Of a stretch of 64,000 nt of DNA, positions 46,501 to 54,451 are shown one piece after another. A program made the position numbers and the translations under genes. Where the stretch lies: assembly GCA_038363925.1 (NCBI GenBank), contig JAQQWL010000012.1, forward strand, positions 558,001 through 622,000. Reading direction: 5' to 3'. This DNA comes from Apiospora phragmitis (Eukaryota > Ascomycota > Sordariomycetes > Amphisphaeriales > Apiosporaceae). A model generated the notes under the pieces. The model saw nothing but the letters and a program-made list of their open reading frames with translations. It was not told the DNA's origin and searched no databases. The first letter of the stretch is position 1. Each line of letters begins with the position of its first letter.

Positions 46501-49500
46501 TAATTAGCTACATTAATTATAAAAGCCACCTTATAAGCCCCTCTATTAACGAGACCCGCTTATTAATAAAAAATTATTAAAATTATCGGAGTTTATTAAT
46601 TACGATAATTAATACTACGATAACCGAAAGTAATATAATTACCTTAAACTAATATTTAAAGAATAGTATAGAATAAATAGCTAAGAATAGATAGCTACGA
46701 CGAAATAATACTCGGTTACGTGAAAATACGAGATAAAAACGCCGCGTAATAGAGCCTTAGCGAACTAATTAATAATACTTAATTAAATAGTATTAAATAA
46801 TATTAATCACGATTAAATAACTACGAAATAATATTTATATTAATAAAAAAAAGATTAAATATAAAATAATAAACGTTCTCTATATATTTTATATAAATAT
46901 TCTTTATTTTAATAATTAATTTTAATATTAATCTAATTTATTAATAAAATAAACAGCTTTAATAACCTTATTATAAATACCTTTAAATCTATATACTTTA
47001 ATTACCTTTATTTTTACGGCTCTTATACATTATATCGATAAACGCGGACTTTTATCGCACGTTTAAATACTTTCTCGTATTATTAAACATAAACCCTAGT
47101 ACGTCTTACTAGGTTTCCTTTAAAACCTAGATAGCGTTCGTTACACCTAGAACGCTTTTAAAAACGCTAGTAAGAAGTCCTCTTTTAAGATATAAGTAAT
47201 ATGCGCCCGTATAAAACCCTCGATTTCTTTTTTATATAACCTTTTTAATATATAAAAATAGCCGATATTAAAAAATTAAAGTTTATATAATAATAAAAAA
47301 GTATATAAAGTATAATAATCGAGTTCTTTTTATAATAAAGCTCGAAAGTTATCGAGTAGTAGCTCTTATAACCGTTAAGAATTAATAGGCGATAAATACT
47401 TTTTATATAAAACTTTATATATTTATTAAAATATCGAATTTAATCCTCGCTTTTTTCGTTTATAGTCTACCCGTTTTTAATAATTACGATTATTTAATCC
47501 TTTAATAATAAACTATTTTCGTATTAAAAAAAGAGGTACGTTTTCTCGGTAAATATAATATATAAAGGGATAGCGTAACCGTATAATCTAACGCCTTAAA
47601 TAATTACAACTTATTCCCGGTTTTTTTATTAAATTACCTTAAGCTTCTCGTATTAATTCAAGGTTATAACGATAATTTAAAACGAGATTTAGCTTATAAA
47701 AAAGCCGGTGTAAGGGTCTAGACTAAGTGGTACACTTTAACGCCTATTGTCTCTAGCTATAAGAAGAATTCTCTAAGGAGAGAAAGATTCTTCCTAATTA
47801 CCGTATAAATGTTACCTATCTATATACGTACTTCTATTCTAGTGCGTATATGCTCGGCATTTCTAGTAGGTTTTATAAGAAGCTGGAAATACTAATCAGT
47901 GGGTCGCAAAGGGGCTACGGGCCCCTAAGTTTTATTAACAGGGGTTCATCTCATAACAGCCTGTCTCGTCGAAATTATAGATATCCTCTTTTTAAATCTT
48001 ATATTTATTAATTATATCTCGTATAAAAGTAAACTACGCGCGATACGCGTCGAGATCTTTATAAAAAACTTTTTAATAATTAATTCTTTAATTAAAATAC
48101 GTCCGAAGGTTTAGTTATTATCGTATAAAACTAGAGGCCTAGTTAACGTCGACACGTCTCGCGTCGCGTTAAAAGAGTAATTAGTTCGCTATATCTTTAA
48201 TACTACTTATTTAAAGAGGGAATAATCGCGAATTTAGTTCGATTATATATTAAACTATTATATTTTTTTTCGAAAATAATAAGCTTTTACATTAATAATC
48301 GTATATTTTATTATAAAGTATCGCCGCGATATTAAAAACGTAAAGTTATATAAAAGATATTATAAACTTATACTATAAATTAAAAAATTAATTTAAGACT
48401 ATTTTAAAGCGCTTAAAACGTTAATTATATATCGCTTTCTTTTTAATTATTAACTATAATGAAATAATGAAAAAGAGATGAAATAGACTTAATTAAAGTG
48501 ACCGTCTAAAAGTCTGCGCAAGGACCACCCTTATTAAAACTTATATTCCACTACTTTTTTACCCCTTTTAACTTTATCTTTAAATAACTTTATTAATTTA
48601 ATATAGATTTAAGCGAAATTAGTCGCATTTTAGCCGTAGAGCGTAAGCTTAATAAAGAATATATATCCGAGGCTGTCGCGGCTATTACGGCGCTAGCTAT
48701 TATTAGGGTTAAAAAAAAGGCTATTACCGACGCGTTCCGAACGCGCCGGCCTATTACTATTAATAATTTTATAAAACGCTTTATTTAACGAAAGTTATTT
48801 AAAATAAAGCTAAGACCTAGTCGCTTTTATAAATTATTGATTTAATAAAAGCGCTATTTATTTTAATTAATACGTAAAAAGCCCCGTGCTACTTAAAGAG
48901 AGCTTTATTCAAATATTAATATTATGCTAGGCTCTAAACGACGCTCCTTTTTAATTAATACGGCAAGGCGCGCTCTACGTAAAAGGAAGATCTGCTATTA
49001 GCGCGCTGCGAAGCGCATCCTCTTAACGAAGGAGGACGCCAAAGAGCGGCTCGAATTCTGTCGTTATTGGTCCTCTCGTGCGCGCCTTAGGCGGCTGATG
49101 CTTTCCCTTTTCTCGGACGAATGTACGATTTAGAACGAACCTTTTATACTAGGTCGCTAGGTCTTCCGGTACAGTTTAGAACGCTACCGGAAGGATCTTA
49201 TTAGCCCTACGTCTTACGGACGGCTTCGAATTAGCCTTATAGTATAGGCTATAGTATAATAAAGGGAAGGAGAAGTAGGAAACTCCCCTTTAATTTTTTA
49301 TAAGGGAGATCCGGACTCTCCCGCCGGCGGCTTTATTTCTACTAAGTATATTAAGGTTTTAAAGGCTGCTCTCCTTCTCTTTTATAAGCTTAAAGACCCT
49401 TTTATATAAAATAACGCGCGTATATATCGATCTAATACCGTTAAAAAGTTCTTAAAATCGAGGGGTATCTAAACGATTAAGTAGCCGGTATATTTACCTG

Positions 49501-50726
49501 ATCTAAATCCTATTAAATAAGTTTAAAAAGCTTTAAAGGTTAAAATCTATAAAATTAAGCCTTCTTTTTAAAACTTAAAAAATAACATGCCACACCAAGT
49601 CTATGCGAGAGAGGTAGTCTAGTCGGCGTGGGCAGCTTTAGATCTAGGCCTTATTTATAGACTTTTACGTTCTCTCCTTCGTCGCCTTTTTACTATACGT
49701 CGCGTTAAGGGCTGGTATAATTATTATTAAAATTTATTAAATTAGCTACGTAATAATATAAACTTTTATTAAATTCTCTATTAATTTAGGTATATTATTA
49801 ATATTTAAACATAGGTGGTATTAGAGGGGGGAATCGGCTGAAAGTGGCCCTTGCGCAGACTTTTGGACACTGATTTTATTAAGAATTGCGGGAAAATGAT
49901 TAGTTGGACCGTGTGGTCAGTTGAACCGTGGGGTACGTTAGCTGTCAATGTATTGCATTACTAGCACGAGGAAATGCAATATACACCCACCAAAAGGTTT
50001 CACACCACTCACTCTCGGCTCGCCGTGGTAGACGTTACGAACCCAGCCTGCCGAGCCTTGCAGATGGCGCTTGTGCATGACCGGCCCCAGTATGAAGATT
50101 GGGTTCACTGATGAGACCGTGAACCCAGGATTCGTGTCTTCAATAAACCGGAACATGACCCGTTCGGCCTCCACTTTGCTCGCAGCATACACTTTACCAC
50201 CTCGCTCGGGCATATACGGCGGCGGAGACCAAGCTGCTTCTATTGCGGCATCGTTCCACACGTCTTTTGTCAAGATGGCCGGGATCGCAACTCGGGGCGA
50301 GTACGCAGCACCAATGGAGGAGGTGTAGACGAACCTCTGCGCACTGGGCACGAGGGCCGCCGCTTGGAGTAGGCTCGAGATGGTTTGGACGACGGGCGTA
50401 ATCACATTGCTGGGGTCCGGGTCGAAACTCATGGGCGTGGCGGTGTGGATTATAGCGCTGGGCCGACTTTCGAAAATGATGCCGTGGAACGCATTCGGAG
50501 CCGCCAAGTCCGGGATCTCCACGAGGTCGAAAACGCCGGCTTCGGTAAAGGAGGCAAACAGCTCTTCGGTGAGCCAAGCGGCCTGGGGGAGATTGCGTAC
50601 GACACCGCGGCCGCGGTAGCCGCGCTCGAGTAGATCCTTGGCTGTGTACGAAGCAACGTATGAAGTGATTCCAGTGATGAGGACCAGGGAACCCGTTGGG
50701 ACTGCGGTGGGATGATGGCCAGCCAT
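31512..50726 (-). CDS. NAD(P)-dependent epimerase/ketoreductase, intron invaded by an 18-kb transposon nest
   Basis: Exon 1 (50726-50013, 238 codons) has the Rossmann start 'GSLVLITGITSYVASYTA', 'SAIIHTATPMSFDPDP', 'FVYTSSIGAAYSP' and the catalytic Tyr/Lys in 'VYAASKVEAERVM', and ends 'NVYHGEPR' at donor gtgagt. Exon 2 (31811-31512, 99 codons) starts after acceptor gccag with 'VNVQDVSALHITAVLDP' and continues 'DRLLAAAEPLN'. Joining them in phase 0 gives 337 aa, the usual size of GRE2-like or aldehyde-reductase-type extended SDRs, which reduce carbonyls in the cytosol. The original intron would be about 105 bases; it now holds 18.1 kb of mobile DNA (31843-49938). The glycine motif is odd: TGxxSxxAS where the family usually has TGxxGxxA/GS. 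Both exons are intact and free of RIP. Loss of function is likely because fungi rarely splice introns this long. Confidence 0.85.
31843..31877 (+). repeat. Left terminal inverted repeat of the Fot1-like element
   Basis: Begins acgtaacccacggtccaact, then continues with gaccacacggtc, matching the inverse of the right end with three differences. Preceded by TA (31841-31842). Confidence 0.9.
32555..33243 (+). repeat. 5' LTR of element A
   Basis: 689 bp. Shares its first half (tgttacgaacg, ccccggacacggcgc) with the 3' LTR at 46423, and its last 120 bases with the LTRs of element B, showing that A and B are related families. Confidence 0.9.
33600..34900 (+). pseudogene. Gag remnant of element A, interrupted by the TRIM
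   Basis: The frame reads pieces of a retrotransposon Gag, for example 'LAAFYTAEFRRIIARLDYT' with RIP stops around it (about 33985-34045), matching the better-kept copy in element B. The miniature LTR element at 34297-34783 splits the 3' part. Confidence 0.7.
34297..34783 (+). mobile_element. Miniature LTR element (TRIM) with tRNA-like A and B boxes
   Basis: Two direct 131-bp terminal repeats (34297-34427 and 34653-34783) start TGTTAC and end GTAACA (one end of each is RIP-altered), with a perfect 5-bp target duplication atata on both sides. The 225-bp interior has no coding frame; a purine-rich gagaggaggcatag precedes the 3' repeat. The repeats differ at 15 sites, 14 of them transitions. The LTR contains TAGCGCAGTGG (34751-34761; mutated in the 5' copy at 34395-34405), matching the tRNA A box. 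The interior contains GGTTCGATTCT (34463-34473), matching the B box, inside a T-arm-like GTGGG..CTTAC stem. Far less AT-rich than its surroundings, so it inserted late or escaped RIP because of its size. Confidence 0.85.
36640..37850 (+). pseudogene. Reverse transcriptase / RNase H remnant of element A
   Basis: Recognisable pieces: a 'VDYRKLNE'-type segment reading IDY.KLNEIIIKN (about 36725-36765), the catalytic 'FVIVYFDDILIY' (37009-37045), and 'INYYRIFIPGFTRL'-like sequence near 37280. In-frame stops at former Trp and Gln codons. Confidence 0.75.
38239..38850 (+). repeat. 5' LTR of element B
   Basis: 612 bp. Its first 300 bases keep many CA/TG dinucleotides (for example ccacagccacagacagg, 38320-38338) that are TA in the 3' copy, so the two LTRs were hit unequally by RIP. 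Confidence 0.9.
39240..40060 (+). pseudogene. Gag remnant of element B
   Basis: Clearer copy of Gag: 'AAFYTAEFRRIIARLDYIE' (about 39600-39655) and 'GLKEDVKDKFS' (about 39686-39718), with stops at former Trp/Gln codons. Confidence 0.75.
41900..43110 (+). pseudogene. Reverse transcriptase / RNase H remnant of element B
   Basis: Reads 'VPKKSKNGKPKWRIYIDYQ' (41964-42020), then 'KLNEIIIKNRYP', and 'VIIYLDNILIYS' (42286-42321) in place of the usual Y.DD, the Asp-to-Asn change being a G-to-A transition. RNase H-like sequence follows. Confidence 0.8.
43390..43700 (-). pseudogene. Antisense coiled-coil-like frame between pol and the 3' LTR of element B
   Basis: On the minus strand the region reads 'KAEIEEVEERY', 'EINAKI.RFRKQKKLWFKK', and 'SVKELERVEREEAEED' with few stops, a charged helical pattern. 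A related, more decayed minus-strand pattern lies in element A at about 45850-46150. I recall similar 'R.RKQK' helical proteins near fungal retroelements, but this is not an assigned family. Confidence 0.4.
44056..44667 (+). repeat. 3' LTR of element B
   Basis: 612 bp, same ends as the 5' copy (TATTAT... in RIP form, ...GTTACA intact). The differences from the 5' LTR are almost all transitions. Confidence 0.9.
44673..45740 (+). pseudogene. Integrase core and chromodomain remnant of element A
   Basis: Starts right after the inner element's target duplication. Reads 'DFI.KLPR' (44734-44757), later 'YAYVNYK'-like integrase tail, and a chromodomain (RIP form of 'DNTWEFKKYL', about 45683-45715). 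Confidence 0.65.
46423..47145 (+). repeat. 3' LTR of element A
   Basis: 723 bp. Slightly longer than the 5' LTR because of about 35 extra bases near 46565-46600. Ends gcgttcgttaca, directly before the target duplication cctag. Confidence 0.9.
47709..47940. mobile_element. Short GC-normal insert, possible solo LTR or MITE
   Basis: 232 bases beginning TGTAAGGG and ending TTAACA, with far more CA/TG than the surroundings, interrupt the Fot1-like transposase between 'NFDETG' and its continuation. TG...CA ends suggest a solo LTR, but the flanking 5-mers (gccgg and ggggt) are not a clean target duplication, so the borders and class are uncertain. Confidence 0.35.
48496..49872 (+). mobile_element. 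Tc1/mariner-type DNA transposon inside the Fot1-like element
   Basis: Inverted ends share a 21-bp core (aaaagtctgcgcaaggacca at left 48508-48527; its inverse at right 49843-49864) with one mismatch; the right end reads inward as CAGTGTCC, a typical Tc1-family start. The target dinucleotide is not clean on the right side, so borders are approximate. About 1.38 kb, the normal size. It is less RIP-damaged than the LTR elements around it. Confidence 0.75.
48900..49740 (+). pseudogene. Tc1-type DDE transposase remnant
   Basis: Plus-strand pieces: 'RRSFLINTARRALRKRKI', 'EDAKERLEFCRYWSSRAR', 'LMLSLFSDECTI' (first Asp region), 'GDPDSPAGGFISTKYIKVL', 'DPFI.NNARIYRSNTVKKF' (second Asp mutated D-to-N) and 'PVYLPDLNPIK.V.KALK' (third acidic region, E-to-K). 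Stops stand at former Trp and Gln codons. Confidence 0.75.
49904..49938 (-). repeat. Right terminal inverted repeat of the Fot1-like element
   Basis: Inverse complement begins acgtaccccacggttcaact. Followed by TA (49939-49940). The sequence outside is normal-composition intron of the epimerase gene. Confidence 0.9.
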
Positions 50727-50846
50727 TTTTAGGATTGATTAGGTACTGCGAGAAGTAGGAGATCGAGAGAACGTATCAAGCACAAGTATGGCAGCAAAAC
50801 TTGCCAATGTGCCATCAACAGTTTCTTGAAGTGACTCTGATGTGTC

Positions 50847-50852
50847 TTTATA
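50847..50852 (-). promoter_or_regulatory. TATA box of the split epimerase gene
   Basis: TATAAA on the minus strand, 121 bases upstream of the ATG at 50726. The promoter seems intact although the gene is broken by the insertion downstream. Confidence 0.55.
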
Positions 50853-51279
50853 GTCGGCCACACCTTAGTAATTGCGACTTGGCCTAGCCCGGGAATCGTC
50901 CAGCTCTCACACCAACACCGCATCTGGAAACGGCCAAGAGGCCATCGCAAGGATGCAGGAGTCGGGTTGCCCATTCAGGAAGTTGTTCGGCTGTGGGCCA
51001 TGCAGTGAGAATGCACGTCCCGGGGCTCTAACAAGGCCGGGATGGACTGGCCCCCTATTAGCGGGCCAACTAGTCCAGTTTAGGAATTTGTTCGGCGATA
51101 AACGGGGGCCGACGGGAGATGGGTGGTCTTACCTGATCTTCACTCATCGTGACGTCTGTCAGCAGCACGTTCAACAAATGCTTCTTTGGGCAAAGCCTCC
51201 AGCAAAGAAGTTGCGACCAAAGAGCGGCGCCCGCCCCGACATATTCGTCACCAGCAGATAAGAATGAGAGTCAAGCATC
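50853..51279. other. Divergent intergenic region
   Basis: Shared upstream region of the epimerase gene (minus) and the next gene (plus). No further element recognised. Confidence 0.45.
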
Positions 51280-52332
51280 ATGACGCACTCGGAGACCCAG
51301 CCGCCCATCGGCTTTCTCTTCATCAACACGGCCCATCCGAGTGAAGCCTCAACCCCTAGAAGTCTTAGCCAGATCCGATCGCATGCTGCCAAGGAAATCC
51401 GTTCTCGGCGGGCGGCCAGGACTCGCCCGACACCTAAAGAGAGAGCCCCGTGCCGAATGCACCGGCGCATCCAAATCATGAGCGACCCCACCACGGCAAG
51501 CCGGCCTCGCGCGCAAGAGGGCGAAGAGGATGAGAAGCGCCAAGCAGCTCAATGGCCTCAAACAGCGCATGTCCCATCCTTCTCGGCCATAGAGCCGCAA
51601 TGGAACCCGGTCCATGCACTCTCTGCCCAGGAAACCTCCCTGCTTGATCATTGTATGCTTTCCTTACTCCTCTTGTCCTTTGCTTTTTTGTCCTTTTGAC
51701 CGCAAGGAGTTGGTCTGACATATGAGCCCAGATATCCACCATGTCATTCTGTTCAATAGGGGTCATTGCCACGAGGCTGGCAGCAGTGCTCCTCTTGGGT
51801 TCACCCGTATGCAGATGAATTGCTGGCTGCCATTCGCGCTGGCTGACCCTGGTCTCCTTGCAGCACTGCTGCTCCAGGCTTGCCGGAGTTTGGAAGGTAT
51901 CTGCAGACCAGGAAGCTACACTGACACCTACATGATCTATAAGGAGCAGTGCATCCAATGGGTCAACAAATGTGTGGCGTCTGAGCATCGGAGGGCTAGT
52001 GATGCCACCATCTCCATGGTAATGGTGTTGCTCACCGAGTCGGTAAGAGGGCTGCTTGACTTGAATGACAACCACGTCGAACATCCAATTCGAGACTGAC
52101 ATTCTTCGCACCAATCGCAGTACCTAATGGGCAACCTGGAGGAATGGAAAGTTCACCTTGGCGCCCACAGCCGCATGCTGGAACTGAGAGGAGGAATCGA
52201 TGCCCTTGGCCTCGACGGCTTTCTCAAAGGAGTGATTGAGAAGTGAGGACCCAGTCCAGGCTGAAGTACTGTTGCTGACCAACGAGCAGGTCACCATGGT
52301 TATTTGAAGGATCTAGCTTGCCCATCAACTAA
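51280..52332 (+). CDS. Fungal transcription-factor-like protein (no zinc cluster), short
   Basis: Four-exon model: 51280-51652, 51732-52042, 52121-52242, 52290-52332, giving 282 aa. The N-terminus 'IGFLFINTAHPSEAS' with 'IRSHAAKEIRSRRAAR' is a known opening of fungal proteins that pair this motif with a fungal-specific transcription-factor middle region. Later exons read 'SLEGICRPGSYTD', 'EQCIQWVNKCVASE', 'YLMGNLEEWKVHLGAHSRM' and 'LELRGGIDALGLDGFLKG', matching that region. The last intron (47 bp) is at the lower size limit; without it the protein ends at 52246. Family members are usually longer (over 400 aa), so this copy may be truncated. Confidence 0.7.
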
Positions 52333-52963
52333 ACTACAGTCCACATGCAAGAACTTTGGCGGGTACAATTAGAAATGAAGATTGGGTGGGGTGGAAATGT
52401 TGGCGGGAACCGACGCCTCGATGCGTAGTAGATGGTACCGAAGAAGTATGCCGACCAGTGAATATTCGGAGTTGCCAGCCCCTCAATCGCCTAATTACCT
52501 AACTTAGGCTTCGAAGCGTCATTCGTGACACCCTGCCGGGAAACTTCGCGGGTACTACCATGAGTCAAAAAGGATGGCAGAATAGTCATCACCTACTCGG
52601 TGCTCAATATGCCGGGTAGACTGTAATTAGTGGCATGTTGGCCGAACACCCCGCGGGCCCATACCACCGCACAACGTCATGGACTCCGGGTAGATGCACC
52701 ATGATGGCCAAATCCGTCAGACGTGGTAATCACCGCTGCAGATTACTTGCCGATTGCTGGCCGATTCATGCGTGCGCATCCTGCATCGGTTTGCCGATCT
52801 CCCGGTGGGCGGGGGAGTCACACAACATATGCATGTTCTCACCCGGTCTGATTGAGGTTCTTCAATGCGCCCCTGAACTCAGTGAAAAGGCGGCACATCC
52901 TTGGCCATTCGATTGTCGCACACCTGAAAGATCTTGCTTGGCCTACGACGATCCGACAACACA
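52333..52963. other. Intergenic, no gene seen
   Basis: Nothing recognised. It includes the promoter of the next gene; no clear TATA box found. Confidence 0.45.
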
Positions 52964-54451
52964 ATGAAGGCAATTCACCCCCTCACCTTATTGTTAGCAG
53001 GCGCGGGTTTGGCACAACTGCCGCAGCCCCCAGGCTTCCCGGTGTCCCTTAACAGCACCCTGTCCACCACGGGCGCCCACAACGTCCGCATCGACACGGG
53101 CACCTACGGCCCGCCCGTCGAGGAGTACCACTACTTCTACGACCAGTGGCCGATCGGCCTGGCCGTGTCGCAGCGGGGGCGCGTTTTCACCTGCTACACG
53201 CGGGGCGACTACACCTACACGCTCGGCGAGGTCGTGAACCTCACGGCCGAGGCACCGTACCCCAGCCTGGAGCTCAACACGCCCCCGCGGGGCTCGTACT
53301 TGATGGTGGCATGGCGGGAGTCCCGTTCGGCAGTGCGGACTCGACGCACTTCATCAGCGTGCAGGCGCTGTACGTGACGCCCGACGACACGCTGTGGGTT
53401 CTCGACACCGGACGGCCGACGGTGAACGCATCCACCTCATCGCCGGCGATGCCGTACGCGGCGCCCGGTGGGCCGAAGCTGGTGGCCATCAACCTCACGA
53501 CCGACACCGTGGCTCGGACATACACCTTTCCCGTCGACGTGCACTACCCGGACTCGTACATGAATGACCTGCGGTTCGACCTGCGGCGCAACATTTCTGA
53601 AGGCGGCATCGCGTACATTGTCGACAGCTCCGACGAGGGGGCGCAACGGGTTCATCGTGCTGGACCTGGGCACGGGCGAGAGCTGGCGGCAGCTGGACCA
53701 GCACCCCAGCACACTGCGGGTCGTCCAGACGGTGCCGAGCTACCAGGGCTTGCCGTTCTACCTGCGCCGGAAGGGGCGGGCGGTCAATTTCCAGCAGGAG
53801 GGTCTCGATGGGGCCGAGTTGAGTCTGTATGGTGATGTGGGTGCCTCACCTTTCTTCCTACCTCCTCCTCTTCTTGAAGCATGCTTGTCCAAGGAGATGT
53901 ATCAGAAAATGGAGCTGATTGGAGAGAGCCATCACAGGTTATGTACTATTCGCCGCTGACGTCCGACTCCCTCTACTCCATCGAAACCAAGTATCTACGG
54001 GCCAACCTTAGCAAAGACCCGCAAGCTCTCAAGGCGGCCTTTGACAATGTCAAGAGCCTCGGGCAGAGGGGAGGCAACGCCAACGGGTTCACCGGCGACA
54101 GCTTGGGCAATGTGTACATGCTCATGCCGGAGCACAACGGTATCTTCATCTACAAGTAAGTTTGTTTTGCGACAGTCTGGCTTCTCCTTATTGTAAACTT
54201 GCTGACGCTGGGACGTGTGTGTGTGGCCATGATAGCTCCACGCTGGGCCAGACGGTGCCTTTTGTGAGGGACCCGCGCATCATTTGGCCCGACTCGGCGA
54301 ATGTGGGATGGGACGGATACCTGTACATGACGATCAACCAGCTGCCGTACCAGCCGAACTGGAACGACGGGATAGATGGCCGGGTGCACCCGGGTCTGAT
54401 CTGCGCGCCAGGATGCCCGACGGCGCGACCAAGAGTACCGTCCTTGCTTGA
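52964..54451 (+). CDS. Secreted yellow/major-royal-jelly-protein family protein, three frame breaks
   Basis: Signal peptide MKAIHPLTLLLAGAGLAQ, then a beta-propeller of the MRJP/yellow family: 'YDQWPIGLAVSQRGRVFTC', 'STHFISVQALYVTPDDTLW' with 'VLDTGRPTV', 'DSYMNDLRFDLRRN', 'IAYIVDSSDEG' with 'NGFIVLDLGTGESWRQL', 'YYSPLTSDSLYSI', 'NVYMLMPEHNGIFIYK', 'DPRIIWPDSANVGWDGYLY' and the C-terminal 'RARMPDGATKSTVLA'. Introns are 53837-53937 and 54156-54235. Breaks: one base short near 53285-53300, one extra G at about 53636-53641, one G short near 54391-54396. Allowing for these gives 436 codons. Members occur in insects and scattered fungi; the fungal role is unknown. Three breaks in one gene could mean errors or a pseudogene. 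Confidence 0.82.

Larger units (their letters stand above)
32555..47145 (+). mobile_element. Outer Gypsy chromovirus (element A), interrupted by two later insertions
   Basis: LTRs at 32555-33243 and 46423-47145 begin TGTTAC (RIP form TATTAC) and end GTTACA (RIP form GTTATA). A perfect 5-bp target duplication cctag flanks the element (32550-32554 and 47146-47150). A purine-rich tract (aagggaaaaagg, 46407-46418) precedes the 3' LTR. Internal remnants in order: Gag (33.6-34.9 kb), RT with 'FDDILIY' (37.0 kb), RNase H, integrase zinc-finger part (38.05 kb), then after the inner insert the integrase core ('DFI.KLP', 44.73 kb) and a chromodomain (about 45.66 kb). The internal region without the insertions is about 6.3 kb. 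Stops replace Trp and Gln codons throughout, as expected of RIP. Confidence 0.9.
31843..49938 (-). mobile_element. Fot1/pogo-type DNA transposon, host of a nested cluster
   Basis: The whole AT-rich block is bounded by 35-bp inverted repeats (31843-31877 and 49904-49938, three mismatches, two of them transitions) starting acgta and flanked by TA on both sides, the Tc1/mariner target. The ends resemble those of Aspergillus Vader/Tan1 as I remember them. Removing the LTR nest, the Tc1-like insert and a 232-bp insert leaves about 1.9 kb, the size of Fot1. Minus-strand transposase fragments remain: 'EDIYNFDETG' at 47960-47990 and 'LYKKEIEGF' near 47215-47245, both characteristic of the pogo/Fot1 DDE transposase. 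Heavily RIP-mutated with many stops; not active. Confidence 0.85.

Noticed and set aside
31843..49938. A Starship-type giant element or an introgressed organelle/centromere fragment
   Set aside because: No tyrosine-recombinase captain frame is visible, the ends are Fot1-like inverted repeats with TA, and the interior resolves into LTR and DNA transposons. The AT content is explained by RIP.
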